Assembly (NCBI RefSeq): GCF_036370855.1
Contig: NC_088102.1
Coordinates: 22,177,001 to 22,241,000, forward strand
From: Dromaius novaehollandiae
Lineage: Eukaryota; Chordata; Aves; Casuariiformes; Dromaiidae
Reading direction: 5' to 3'
Length of the DNA: 64,000 nt
The notes beneath the pieces were generated by a model. The model was not told where the DNA came from. It saw only the letters and a list, made by a program, of their open reading frames with translations, and ran no database searches. The translations under genes and the position numbers were made by a program. Below are positions 9,539 through 22,800 of the stretch, in pieces; positions within the stretch are counted from its first letter, which is position 1, and the number at the start of each line of letters is the position of its first letter.

Positions 9539-12500
9539 TTGATAATAATCTGGCATAGCTAATTCCTAGAGTAAGGAGATTGCTTAAGACTTTGAAACTA
9601 TTGCAGTCACCTAAACTAAGGTGGTAGAAGTGTTTATTGCTCAAAGCTTTCTGCTGTGCTCTTGCAGGTACTTCTAGCCCTAGGGCTAGAATAGCATCTA
9701 AGGATGTATTCTTGAACCTCTGCAGTTAACAGCAAAAGACATTAGTATGGACCAGGGTCAACTTTTCAGCTTCCCTTCCTCTGCTAGGCTGTAAACTGGT
9801 GACTACCAGGAGTTATTGCATGTCTCAGAAAGCTCTTCCTGATAAGAGAAAATGAGAAGAGATGAGTGGACAGCTGGGGGGGGTAGCAACTTCAACCAGC
9901 TCTCTTCTGATCTGCCACTACAAATGAGTCAATAGTCACAGGTTTTATATAAACCTCTAATTTTCAAAATTGCAAATCCTTGAATTGGAAAATAATGACA
10001 AATCAACTAGCTAACCAACCAATACAAAGTAAGGGAATAAGATAATTACTGGAAAAAAGAAATTCTAAATCAGTATTACTTTAGACACTTCATACTGTTT
10101 TCTGCTGGAAATGCAGTTTTGATTCTCATAATTTTCAAGTGTGTGACTTGCAAATGATCAGAGCTCCCAGTTCTGTTTTTGCCTCCATTCTTGTTACTAC
10201 AAAGGTTGCATTCACATATATATATTTTTTCATTCATTCTAACTGGCCAGAAGTGCTCCATCATGTTTGTGCCATGCTATACTTGAGGGTTGCAGTGCCT
10301 GAGTACCCTCCATTGTCCACATCCTCAGGGCCTAGTTTTGCTGTTGCTTAGTTTCTGCTCTGAGAGGATTGATTTAATTAAGCTTATTCTAGATTAACCA
10401 GGTGGTAATATTAATAAATTTATCAGATCATAAGAAATCTATCCTCAGAGGCATGGGGACAGATTGTTTGAGAATCTCGCCTGTAGTTGTTATGAAGGAG
10501 GGAGTGTGATGTTGCTGTCTATGAACTCGATTACTATTGCAGATTTGGAGTTCTATACCTGTGAGAGAAATGGGTGAAAAAGGTCTCTTGCCTTGAGCAG
10601 GGAAAACTCCACCAAATCAGCTGACTCAGATCACATTGCTTTTGTTGCAATGAATCAAGAATTGGCACAGCTATGCCAACATTCTGTTACCTCTGGCTAT
10701 GCCATTGTTTAACAGTTTACAGAAATGTACAAAAAAAAAAAATCCATAGACCACCTGGCCAATTGTTCAAGATATGTATCTTGAGTAAAAATTGTGGATG
10801 AAGATGCAGAAGTCAAGGAAACTGATTTCACTAGCAGTGCTCAGCAAGACACCTTGTATTTAACAGCACATGAAGAAGAAACATTTGTTTCTCACTGTTT
10901 TTCTTAATACTCATATTTTATGAAGCATGTGCATACTAATCCACAGACATACCCACTTGAACTATTAAGACTTATTAAATGCATTGATTTGTCTGTCTTC
11001 TTTGTTTCTTATCAGTCATTAATGATGCACAATGACTTGTCTCTCAATTTTTCATCTGTTTTCATCTCTATTCCTCATATTTTATTGTGAACAAAGAGTA
11101 GTCTTGTGCCATGAAGGCTTATCAAAGTCATATTATATTTCATTTGTCTGCATTGAACTGTCTGTCATTTCTTAGCATTTTGAATGCTTTATATCTGTCT
11201 GCATTCTTCCTTGTTATTTACAGTTCCTCAACTGTTACTGATTGCTAATTACTTTCTGCACTTTCTACTTTTAATTTTTTTAATTGTCAGCTGTGTTTGT
11301 ACCTAGCAGGTCTAACCCGGAAATATTGGTAATGCTCTTTTTTCTTTTACATTTAGTAAGTGTTTTAAACACCACTGTTTATACTCTTAATGCTGATGTG
11401 TTTATCTATGTGACCAATCTGCCAAAACAAGGGAGGATAAATCACAGAACCAGGGATCTGTTATCCCATATCTGTCTACATACTTTTTTATTCTCTCTCT
11501 TCTGCTTTGGACACTGTCCCTGAACTAACCTAAAATTCAGAAGTACTCCATATTCTTGTAAGTGGTTTCTTTTGTGATGTTGTCAGCTGATAATGACTAG
11601 ATTGGTGGCCAGTAGGAGGGAGGTAGTGATTGTCACTGAAATTCTTCATGCTTGATTGTTTTTATTTATGTATCATGACATTTAGTGTTATTTATTTAAA
11701 ATATTTTTCATAATTTTTTCTTCATGTGCTAAATGCTTGTCTTCAGAAACCTTTGTCTTCCTAAGTACTTGTTACATTTGTTGCATTGAATTTTGAAAAC
11801 TGTTTTCAGCAAGGCTGTCTATTTGTGTATGCATGCAATGCCTGGCACAGCTTGGTCCAAAAAGATGATTTGTGCTCAGATGAAGAACCCAAAGATTAAA
11901 GGCCTGCTTCGAAAGAAGTAAATGTCAAAAACATTAATTATGGGCTGTGCAGATACTTTATTCTTTAAAATAGGACAAATGAACATAACTTCCTTCACAG
12001 GGATGTCCTTCTCATGAGTAGGTGGAGGTTATCAGGCGGAAGGCAACTACAGAAGGACAAAATAGTATATGCTTTATGGTTCAGATTTTTAGGTGATGTG
12101 CACTGGTGTAACTTAAACAGTCAATGAAGTTATGATGATACAAAAGGAAAACATGACTGCATGGGTCTGTTTCTGCTTTTAATACAGATTGAGGCAGATC
12201 TGAGTGGTATTATTACATCATACAGGATGGTTTCAGAGGCCTAGGCATTTCATCTAGTTGAGTTCAGATGAACAAAATGCTTCTAGTAATTCTCTTAACT
12301 AGAAGTGGTGATAGGCAGCAAGAAATCTTCAGTGGCTCGGTTTGCTTTCATATCAGCTTGTAATTGTTTTCTGCTTTCATTAAAACAGAAGTTTCTGATA
12401 GTGCTTGCAAACAAATACCACAAGAAAGAGCAGAAGCAGTCTCAAAAGTGAGAAATACCTCACTTTTCATGTACTAGTTTAATTTCAATACACTTTATAA

Positions 12501-13560
12501 AAAAATAAAGTATTTCTAGCATTTACATACCCTATATCATGAAATTAAACAATCTTTAACAGGTTTTACACTTTAAAACAAGTTGTGTAACCATCTAAGG
12601 TGTCCCTCTCACATGGTTAGAGAATGCTCAATTTCCTTTAAAATTGTGTTAAGCCTAGTAGCTTGTAGCTGAGAGAGAACATAGTTAGGAAAGATAACCA
12701 AACTCTTGTTAATCCATGGTAGTGGTTAACTGTCTTCAATGCTAATTGCCTATTTGAGTTTGTCTATCTTGAATTTTCAACCATTGGATTACTTCTTACT
12801 TTGAGTAAAGACTGCTTTCTTCATGTACCTCGATACAAATGATGATCAAATGGCCTCTTAACCTTCATTTCACAAGCAAAATGGATTGCGCTCATTAAGT
12901 CTCTTAAACTTCCTCTTCTGCTCTTTGTTAAATTTTTTTGGCTACCAGTTCCTTGTCAAATAAAGTGTCACTTATCCACCCACACTTCCCAGCTGCCTCT
13001 GTCTCAGTTTCCATCCAAAGCAGTAGAATATATCACCTGTTATCAATACTGCCATTCATTCTCAGAAATGATGGAGAAAAAGGTACTTGTCCAAGACTAC
13101 TGGCAGCTATCCATCTTCAAAAGATGAAGGAACTCTTTCTGCAGTTAGCCTGATCTTCATCAGCATATAGCATAAGACTCTGGAGAAATCTCTGAACTTC
13201 AAGTAGGAACTACTAGTCACACAACAGGGATAGGATGAATTTATGGGTATTGCCTAGGTAGAGTATGAGAAGTCCATTTCCACCTGCAGCTGTCAGAAGG
13301 ACCTCCTTTCTTCCAGCCCTCAAGGCTGTGGGTGGCACTGAGCTCTGACTTGCGTGCTCTGCAGCTCTGTCTCAAACTTCGTCAGTTCTTCATCCAGCCA
13401 TTGCATAGCCTACTTGTTTCTGCTATTTAATTAGCCTGACCAATGCTGTGGGACATCTGAGTCTTTTAACTGCCCCTTCTTTGCTGCTATTTAATTACCC
13501 TTTCCAGCTTTTACCACTTTTCTGCCAATGAAGTGGCATTGATGAAGCAGCCAATCAGGT

Positions 13561-13584
13561 AATTGAGCCTATAATTGAGCCTAT
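13561..13584. repeat. 12-bp perfect tandem duplication
   Basis: AATTGAGCCTAT occurs twice back to back with no mismatch. It is most simply a recent replication-slippage duplication. Confidence 0.9.
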
Positions 13585-16343
13585 TTCATTCATCTGTGCT
13601 GCAGATTAATTCTTTCTTAATATTAGCTCTTAACTTTTTTATATTGCTTCAGAGGACTGAACTCTTATGTTGTCTGCTTTCTTCCCCTTGATACTTTGTT
13701 GTTCTTCCCAATCCTTTCATTTCCTAATTTCCCCTTATCTTACCTCTGAATCTCCAATCCTAACTAAATCACTGAGTGCAATGTAATAAGCACAAGTGAC
13801 TGTGCTGCTGTAACTTGCAAAAGAAAATGAAAAGAAGGTCAGGGGAAAATACCCCAGTTACTCCCTGCTCCTCTATTTTATACAGCCCTTTTCATCTCTG
13901 CAGAACAGCTAGCAAATGCTGCCCTGTCAGCAGCAACTTTTAACTTTATCCTGCCTTGTCCAGAGGCAAAGATAGTGTGAAATGGAAGAGAAGGAATGGC
14001 CAAGCCCCATAGATATGCATATCTTTCAGAAATGGCATATTCTAATTGTTTTCCAACAACTATATCTTCCCTTAAAGTTTCCTCCTCTTGTGTTGCTGCT
14101 AGTGCTTTGTTCTATCTAAATACAGAACATCAGGTAGCAGGGACCACCCTGGTCTTAATTCATGGATGTGCTTAGTGATGGCAGGTGAAAGTCCTGTTCC
14201 AGCCTGTATAGCTGACAGCATAGTTTAGAGCAACTCTTTGCTTGACTGGTTATTGCTACAGCTCTCTACCTAACAGTAATTGCTCAAATTCACTGTGTTT
14301 TGGCCTCTCCTATTCATGGCACATTCCTGCTAGAGAAGTTCATGAGAGGAAGTGGCTATAGCTGTATGTCAAAGGGATATTGAATTGGAGGCAGAATCTG
14401 ACTATATTTGGACCCTTGTGGCACAATTCCTGTGCAGAGGGGCTGCAAAAGGGAAGGGGAAGATGGTCTCTGTCTCTGTGGAGAGACATGGAGATGTCTA
14501 TTCATAAATTGCATTGGGGAAGAAGTTTCTTCTGGAGTGGATCCAACAGTCTCTTAGGTCAGTGTTTCAAATCCTTCCCCATTTTCTGATAACAGTAAGT
14601 CTATGCTGTGATTAAAACTTAATGGATACCTTCTAGTCATTCACCAGAACAGCATTTTAGAATGACCTGTTACATGTCTTGCGAATGCAGCAGACATATT
14701 TTGATCATATGTTTAAGGAGGATTGTGAGGGCCTTCTTAAAGAAGGCAGCCTTCAATGTTCTCATTAAAATAGTTCATCTGACTCAGTGTATGTTTCCTT
14801 CATGTGCCTACAGCCCTTCTCTCCTCATCAGCTCCTCCCTCCAGGGTGCAAGAGCAGCAAGAAGGCTGATGGCTCCACATGTGATTTTAAGGGTATTAAC
14901 AAACTAATTTCTTGAAGGAAAAGATGCAAGAAACAGTATAACTTAAACTATTGCAGAAACTTCAGTGGAAGTGTTAGAAGGTTGAAAGGAAACTTGAAGA
15001 CATGAAAACTAGAAAGTGGGAGGAGGGAAGGAGGAGAGTTTGGGAGCACTGGATGGCCTAAAAGCTGTTTCACTTGCATTTTGATCCAGTGTATTGTTAT
15101 CAGCAGCCTGTCATTTTTCCCCCCCTTGGGAAGTACTTATCAAACCATGAAACAACAGGACAAACCAATCACTTCTCAGTGTTAAATGCAAGTCAAGGTT
15201 GTTTGCTATATTACCTGTTGTAAAGCAATACTTTGAAAATAGTTTTTCATTATTTCTTTCTAGCTTAGGCAGGAATCTTTCATCATTTGTGCATATGTGA
15301 ACAAACAGATATCTTTGTATGGTTAGCCAGATTCAAGCTCTCACCATAGGGCTGTCTCTTGCTCAGTTTTATGGAGATTCCTGAATTATGTTAGCACTTT
15401 AAGAATTCCAAATCTGGGTGGATAGTGGTGAAGGACCGATGGCACTCTTGAAGACTGCATGGATCTCAGAGCATCTGCTCTGGTTGTCTTGCTCAGTGGA
15501 TACTTGGTGAGGAAAGTCTTTTGTTATTGTCAGAATGGAAAAATCTCTCTTTTCCATCTTCTGAGAAGAGAATGATTAGCTGAAGGTAAATATTCATGGA
15601 TTCCAGTCTTGGAAATAACCCACACAGGTCACAAGCCATCATGGCTAGCAGTAAATGCCTTGCTGTGTTGAAACCTTGAAAACACTAAGCTTCCTTGCAG
15701 ATGATGAACTGTCAAGTCATAAAAGTGACATCAGTCTGATTGCCAGCTTATTTTCCCCTGCATTTTGAACTTAAGAACAGTAATTATTATCATAGCGATC
15801 AATGATATCAACTCTTAAAAGCTGGAAAAGTTACATATGTTGTTGGAAAGGTCTGATTTCTTCTCAGAGGTGGTTAAACTTGTGCCATTTCCTTTACCCT
15901 CTTGTTCTGTTTTTCTGTAAAGCAAACAGGAGTTGTTCTTACTCATTTAATCCTTAGTCTCAATATCAGTTACAAAGTAGATGGTGGATATTCTGCTTCC
16001 TTCACATCTCAGAAAAAGGTTTATGTTGATTGCAACTGCATTAGTTATTAGACCTGAAAAAACATGCAAATGAGTGCAGCATACCAGTACTTCTGGCACT
16101 GGAAAGCATAGTTGCATTGTGAACAATCTGCTGCTGTGATCTCAGCAGATCCAGTCACAGTCTGTTTAATTGTGTACCTACTGGAAGTTTATGCACATTT
16201 CTGGAGATGTGCAGTAATATTCAAGTTCAGCATTATTTTTCATAAGTATAACTGAATTGCAGTGACTAGTAAATAGAACTGAAAAAAGCCCAAAGGTATA
16301 AAATATATAGTATATGCAGATAGAGGAATATGTGACACACAGT

Positions 16344-16379
16344 CTGTGTAGAATACATAGAATATTGTATTCTACACAG
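16344..16379. repeat. Perfect 13-bp inverted repeat, 10-base loop
   Basis: CTGTGTAGAATAC (16344-16356) is matched by its exact reverse complement at 16367-16379, around the loop ATAGAATATT. Part of the arm, TGTAGAAT, recurs at 16380-16387. The arms are too short for a typical microRNA precursor, and no transposon ends were recognised. Confidence 0.9.
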
Positions 16380-17946
16380 TGTAGAATAATGGCTCCAGAG
16401 AAACTGTTCTGGCCTATTGGGCAAATAAAATGCATTTGCTAAAACATTCAAATAATATTTTCACAGTATTATGGGGAAAATGGGCTAATTACTACTAAGG
16501 TTGCTTAAATGGGTTTCCTGTGTATATTTACCTGGGACACTCACACTGCTTGATATGAATTCTAATTATTATCTAACCTTCTAAATAGTGTCCCCTTTAA
16601 TTCTGATGAAACAGAAATAGGCTGGAAAGTTGTAAGCAAGGCTTTACTTTAATTTAACTTGCTTACCTAATTGCATAGAAAATGTTAAGATAGTTAACAC
16701 ACACAGAAAAAATGGAAGAAACCCAGAGAGAAAGAGGTACATTAAAAAGACATTCAGTGAGCTCTAAACATTTATGAAATGTGGGTCTGATGGGCAGGGT
16801 TATTAAGAAGTGAAATGTATGACCAGTGTGTATGACTTGGCTGGCACAAACCCCTTGGTCATTCCAAAATATGCTGTGGCTGAAATAACTTACTTTCTTT
16901 GGTGGGAAGTTAGAATGAGCCAGGAGAGGAAAGGTATAGATTGTGTGTAATGACCTGGAATAACTGTAGCAGCACCTTACCTACAGCACTGGAGAGGTAC
17001 GTGGGCATTCAGGACAAAATTCTCAGTGAGACAATTTGACACCCAGGATTTCTTTGCTTTCCAGGGACCTCCTTCCAGCTGTTCTTACTACAGTGCTGCT
17101 TCACACCAGTTTGTAGATTTTACAGCCCATTCTTCCGTTAGGCAAGAACAGCATCATTAACTAATAATGCTCTAGGACATTTGTGCCTATTTGGTGGCCT
17201 TCCTCCTCTGCCTCTGCTGTAACATTGACTCTGACATTTTATTATCCTGACTTCCAAAGACTGATGCACACATGACTTCCAGGAGGGCAGAATTCTGTAT
17301 GTGGAATAACAGAATGATGAAACTGTTTCCATCCCTGTCCTTGACACTATTTCTGATGAAGTTCTTTGCATGCTTTTTCTTTCTTTCATTCTGTACAAGT
17401 ATAGGTCTTGATGAGGGGGGAGAGATTTTTTTTTGTAAGTTGTTTTTATACTCTGTAACATAGGCCTAGTTATTTTTATCCCAAACTACCCTGAAAAGGG
17501 AGACTTGCAGCCCTGGAGATATTGTCTCTATTTCCTATGGGTTCATTACATATTATAAATAGTGTGAATTCCCACTGAATGAGGTTCTCTGTCATGTCAT
17601 ATTCAGGAAATAAAGTAGAGGAGAAGTTCCTCCCCCAGACAGAGAATCACAGAATGGTTGTTGAGGTTGGAATGGACCTCAGGAGACCTAGTCCAACCTC
17701 CCTGCTCAGGCAGGGTCACTTAGGGCACATTGCACAGGATTGTGTCCAGGTGAATATCTCCAGAGGAGGAGACTCTACAACCTCTCTGGGCAACTTGCTC
17801 CAGTGCTCTGTCACCCCCACAGTAAAGTTTTTCCTCATATTCACATGGAACTTCCTGTGTTTCAGTTTATGCCTGTTGCTTCTTGTCCTGTTGCTGAGCA
17901 CCACTGAAAATAGTCTGGCCCCATCCTCTTATCTCAAGAGAGGGTG

Positions 17947-18180
17947 TCACTTGTAGACAGTGATAAGATCCCTTCCCAGTCTTCTCTTCTCCAGGCTAAA
18001 CAGGCCCAGCTCTCTCAGACTTTCCTCATAGGAAAGATGCTCTAGTCCCCTGATCATCTTTGTAGCCCTCTGCTGGACTCTCTCCAGTAGTGCCATCTCT
18101 TTCTTGTACTGGGGAGCCTGGAATTGGACACCATACTCCAGATGTAGCCTCATCAGGGCTGAGTAGAGGGGGAGGATCAC
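17947..18180 (-). pseudogene. CR1 ORF2 remnant, C-terminal segment after the reverse transcriptase
   Basis: This 77-codon frame matches the region of CR1 ORF2 following the polymerase domain. Visible features are the [15 protein letters not shown] segment (the family usually has C and W at positions that are G and Q here), [18 protein letters not shown], then [19 protein letters not shown]. These resemble the conserved C-terminus of non-LTR pol proteins. The frame is a fragment of a truncated element and cannot make a functional protein. Confidence 0.9.
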
Positions 18181-18548
18181 CTCCCTTGACCTGCTGGCAA
18201 CGCTTTTCCTAATTCACCCCAGGATACCACTGCAAGGGCACATTCCTGGCTCATGGTTAAATTGTCCACTAGGACTCCCAGGTCCTTTTCCGAAGAGCTG
18301 CTTTCTAGCAGGTCAGCCCCCAACCTGTGCATGGGATTATTCCTCCCTAGGTGCAGGACCCTGTACTTGCCTTTGTTGAACTTCATGAGGTTTCTCTCCA
18401 TCCAACTCTCCAGCCTGTCTGGGTGTCTCTGAATGGCAGCACAGCCTTCTGGGGTATCAGCCACTCCTCCTAGTTTTGTATCATCAGCAAACTTGCTGAG
18501 GGTGCACTCTGTCCCTTCATCCAGGTCATTGATGAATAAGTTGAACAA
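18177..18548 (-). pseudogene. CR1 ORF2 remnant, reverse-transcriptase palm segment
   Basis: This 123-codon frame begins [12 protein letters not shown] and contains [13 protein letters not shown] is the catalytic A/DD box of CR1-type reverse transcriptases, in which two aspartates bind metal. Further on are [23 protein letters not shown] and [10 protein letters not shown], both usual in CR1. The last 20 or so residues (from VVSWGEL) leave the family sequence, showing a frameshift or small deletion before the next conserved block. The N-terminal endonuclease and earlier polymerase motifs are missing because the copy is 5'-truncated. Confidence 0.92.
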
Positions 18549-18954
18549 TATTGGACCCAGTATTCACCCCTGGGGGGCACTACTAGCTACAGGCCTCCAA
18601 CTAGACACTGTGCCGCTGATCACAACCCTCTGAGCTCTGCTGTTCAAACAGTTCTAAGTCCACCTCACTGTCCACTCATCTAACCTGCACTTCCTGAGCT
18701 CACCTATGAGGGTGTTATGGGAGACGGTGTTGAAAGCCTTGCTGAAGTCAAGTCCTGTGTCCATTACTTGCGGTAAATGATGTCAGTCTTCTATGCTATC
18801 CAGGTGGACTATGTAACTAAAATATAATAATCCAAAGCTGTTCTGCCTCACATTGATTAATCAGGTAGAAATTCTTTGGGATTAATGATATCGTAACTAC
18901 ATATCTTTCTAAATAAGGATCAAAGTATATATCCTAATGGCTCAAACAATAAGA

Positions 18955-19846
18955 AGGTCATAGGATAATTCAGGCTGGACAGGATCTCACGAGGTCTCTA
19001 GTTCATACCCCTGCTCAAAGCAAGGTTGGCTAGCAGGTCAGACTGATTGCTCAGGGGTTTTGTTGGGTCTTGAAAACCCCCAAGGATGGAGCCTGCACAG
19101 ACCAGCCTGTCTAAGTTCATGACTGTCCTCATGGGGAAGTTTTTCCCTATATTGCTGTTGTCTCTCATCCTCCCACTGTGCATCACTGTGAAGAGCCTGG
19201 CTCCATCCTTTCAGTACCCACTGTATAGATGTTAGATCCCTCTGAAGCCCTCTCTTCTTCAGGCTGAGCAAGCCCTGGTCCTGCAGCCTCTCAGGGCAAG
19301 TGCTCTAGCCCCTGAGCATCTTGGTGGCCCTCCGCTCAACTCACTCTAGTATATCTTCATCTTTCTTGTATTGGAAGGTGGAACAGGACAACACTGGATA
19401 CAGTAGTCTTGATGTTATCTAATAAGTGCCAAGTACAGGGAGATAATCATTTCTCTCGATCTGCTGTCTGTGATACAGTTCGTACAGCTCAGGGTGTTGG
19501 CCCTTGTTACTGCTAGGGCACACTGCTGGCTTGTGCTCAGCTTGCTGCCCACCAAGGCCATGGGGCCTTTCCCACAGAGCTGCTCCCCAGCCTGTTAGTC
19601 CTTAGCCAGTAAACACTGCAGGAGGCTCTGCCTTCACAGGTGCAGGAGTTTGCATTTGTCTTTGATGGATTTCGTTATGTTCCCGTTGAACCCATTCCTC
19701 CAGCCTGTCTAGGTCCCTCTGAATGGCAGTCCTGCACTTGAGTTTATCGACTGGTGCCTCCAATTTGGTGTCATCTGCGAACTTGAGAGTGCTTCATCAC
19801 CTCTTCCAGTTTATTGTTAGAGATGTTAAACAGGACAAATACATAT
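18955..19846 (-). mobile_element. Second CR1 LINE copy, different subfamily, more decayed
   Basis: The minus strand again reads as CR1 from its 3' region into ORF2. Recognisable CR1 blocks include GGTCTCTAGTTCATACC, CTTGAAAACCCCCAAGGATGG and GAAGAGCCTGGCTCCATCC in plus-strand orientation. The minus-strand codons for FADDTKL lie at about 19764-19785. No frame longer than about 77 codons survives. The 3' region differs from the neighbour at 17641-18770, indicating a distinct CR1 subfamily. The same orientation and a gap of about 185 bases suggest independent nearby insertions; one insertion later broken by a duplication is less likely because the reverse-transcriptase segment is present in both. 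Confidence 0.9.
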
Positions 19847-22800
19847 GCAACTTGCATATTTCAAGGATTTTAAGTAGTTTATTCTGTCTTTCTGGTTCTG
19901 AACAGTTATGAGACAGACTTTGTGAGTTTAAGCTCTGACGAGTTAAGCAGATTTGATCTAAGGGCAAATTGATAGGTCGATTTCACTGGAAATGTTGCCT
20001 AAGTGAAGGCTGGAAGAGTCTGTCCAATATGTGGTTTATAATATCAGGCAGGGTTTCAACAAAGGGACTTCAAGAAAAGCTCTGGCTCAGCAAATGCACA
20101 AAAGCAAGGCTTTTGATTTTCCTAGCTTTACAGTGTGGTGCTGGCAGGGTGAGCTTGGTGTGTAATTATCATTTCTAAGAATGAATTCTATTAAAATTGA
20201 AAAAAAATTTCTGTGAGGGAGTATGAGCTCTAAAATGTGAATGTTACACTCCAAGGATTGTCATTATTTTGAAGCCTTAAAATAAATAAGTCTTTCTAGA
20301 AGGATACACAAGCTATTCAGATGCCAAACTCTTTTGTTTTCGTAAGTGTCCCTTTGAATGCATTGAATCCAGTATTTAGCACGTGGCATTTAATTAATTT
20401 GTTATCAGGGAGGAACTCACAGAGCAGTGCAATTCCCCTTTCTCATAAGTACCAGTGTCTGTTTTTAAAACTGTGCGGGTAGAGCACTAATAATAACAGG
20501 TTTCTGAGCTTAAACAGTATTTCCCTTCCAGTTCCACATCATCCTTTAAAGAAACCCTCCCCCAAGCCTAGAAAACAACAAAAATAAAAAAGAAGCTCCT
20601 AAGCAAAATATTGCTCTCAGGTTTTTTCCCAGTATTAAAGTAAATCATATTGTTCTTTTGTTCTGCTTTGAGAAACCTCTTTCTTGGAATATTTTTTAAG
20701 TTAATGGAGATGATATTCTGGGGAAGATGAACCAGGGAGTTTGCATATTTTCTAAAACTAGACTTCCAAGAGACCAATTAATTTTAACTGGAATGATGGA
20801 AAGACAGTTCTGTTATTCACCTTTTCAAAGTGTAGAACAGGGCTTGCTTTTACTGAGTAGGCTCATCAAATTTACATCACCATTTAATTAAATGTTTGTA
20901 GCAATAATTGACCTTATGAGTAAGTCATCTGGCAATAAAAAGATTTCATTGTTTCTAAATAGATGTTTACTGGCTCTGAAAAGCTATTTATAGCTTAGTA
21001 GCTTTGCTACAAACCTCACAAACAATTTACTTATATTCCATTGTAAAACTGACAGCAAACCAGAATGAAATTAAATGATAGAGATTTCAACATATGGCCC
21101 AAACCAGAAAATGACATAGGGTTCCCTGAAGCTCCTTTACTTTCAATGACAGATCAAAACTGAGATGGGGAAAAAAACCCTGATTTATTTAATCTTGTCA
21201 CATTTTTCTGACTTTTTAACCTGCTTAAATAATTTTGTGCATATCTCAATTTTAGTTAAATAATGTTTTGAATAAGAAGCAGGAGGATTTTATTAGTTTT
21301 GATGAAATATGGTGATAACCCTGAGAAACCAGAATGGATATACATTTCATATCCTCCCTCCTCCAAACAATCGATTTATTACTCTGTTTTTGTTTAAAAC
21401 CTATGAGCTAAGTTCAGAGGTGATGTGTAAAGTGTGTAATTTATGCTCAGTTAGACACCTTAAGACCTACTTACACTCACTTACTAGAGTATAAGTCAAT
21501 GAAATGGAGTGTAAATTGATGTGATTTACATGTGGAGGAGTTGGAAGATTGAAAAGTTTTTACTTATAGGAGAAAACAGATTTTTTATGTGAACTTTCTA
21601 ATATTCAGCTGCTTTTCTTGCTACATCTCCATCTCTCTGAGTAAATATGTTAACATTCACCTACTTGCACTCTTATATCTTCAGTGGGACTCTCTGGGCC
21701 AAAGTCACTGATGAGATGTAAGAAGTGTGATAGAACTTGCATGCTGAGGAATTGTCATGAAGTTAATAAATAAGTAAAGGATCCGGTTCACATCGCCCTT
21801 TGTAGTTAACTGCAAAAGCAGCAGTTTTGTAGTTACGTGCATGATTGTAAATTTTACCACCTGAGATGCCTGTTCTGCATTTTAGCTGGATTTTCTCTAA
21901 CCAGTGCACACTGCACGTTCTGCCCTGCTGCCTTGTTTCACAAGCTGGCAGGTAAGAGGTAAGCTCCTTCATGTTTTCTGTGGGATAAGAACATGCACCT
22001 GGCAGCTACCACATTGCTGTAATTTCACACTCTAACTTACCCTGTGGTAACTTGTTCTTTTGCCAAGTGAGCGATGTAAAGCCTTGTCAGCTCCCAGAGC
22101 TGTACCACTTGAAACATGTCTGTTATGGCAGTACCAGTACGAAAGAAATTCTTTGAGAATAAAGGATCATATATCTCCAAGTTTCAGTTTCCATCTCCTT
22201 AATAAGCTGTACTGATAATATACAAATTTAGTCCTTTTGTTAAAAAATTAAATTCTCAACCAAAATACTTAGACTGGTATCATGATTATACCTAAGTAAG
22301 ACTGAAGTTTGAGATGAGTCTGAAGCATAATGAACACGTGGAATGAGAAGAGAAGGAAGAGGAGTAGAGGAGTTGTAAACTACCCTAGTTAAGACTCTGT
22401 GAAGACTTTAGCCTGGACTGCTCTGAAAAGTTTTGCAGCATATGTCAGATAAAGTGTGAAAAACAAAACAAAACTATGCAACTTTTGCTGTGCCAGAAAA
22501 ATTAGACACACTTGTTCTGGCAAAAAATGTTTTAGCTAGTGTAGTTCATTTTCCTCAGGGCTAGGATTGGCCCTTTTTTTTTTTTTTTTTTTAAACAATG
22601 CTTCATTTTTATAGGAAGAGTTTACTAATTCATTCTAGTGATGTAATTATCTATTAGTAAAATGATATATACAAGATGATACAGATGCTCATATAGGTGT
22701 GGTTTGTTTGTGAAACTTGCACTGTGTTGATGCAATATACAAGTACAGTTAAATTATATAGACAGGAAGAGATAAACCTTCATATGAACTCTTTTCTCAT

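Larger units (their letters stand above)
9191..17640. other. AT-rich non-coding DNA, no gene seen
   Basis: No protein-like frame, CpG island or recognised transposon was found. Small structures inside are a C12 run (9527-9538), an A12 run (10731-10742), a perfect 12-base tandem duplication AATTGAGCCTAT (13561-13584) and the inverted repeat at 16344-16379. Scattered frames of 60-125 codons look random. Confidence 0.6.
17641..18770 (-). mobile_element. CR1 LINE, 5'-truncated copy with pol remnants
   Basis: The left end begins with the reverse complement of the CR1 3' tail (AGAATCACAGAATGG, the ATTCTRTG-type terminus). From there the minus-strand sequence tracks CR1 through the 3' region into ORF2. 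Reading 5'-3' on the minus strand, one frame (18548-18177) carries the reverse-transcriptase hallmark FADDTKLGG in the context [12 protein letters not shown] second frame (18180-17947) carries the typical C-terminal segment with [18 protein letters not shown] and [11 protein letters not shown]. Between them, near 18180-18240, the frame is lost, so the pol reading frame is broken. Similarity fades at about 18760, which is the truncated 5' end; full CR1 elements are about 4.5 kb. CR1 copies typically lack clear target-site duplications and none was seen. It is a dead copy, and preservation suggests moderate age. Confidence 0.95.

Noticed and set aside
22574..22592. T19 tract as a minus-strand retrocopy tail
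   Set aside because: No body of a gene, SINE or LINE was recognised to its right on the minus strand.
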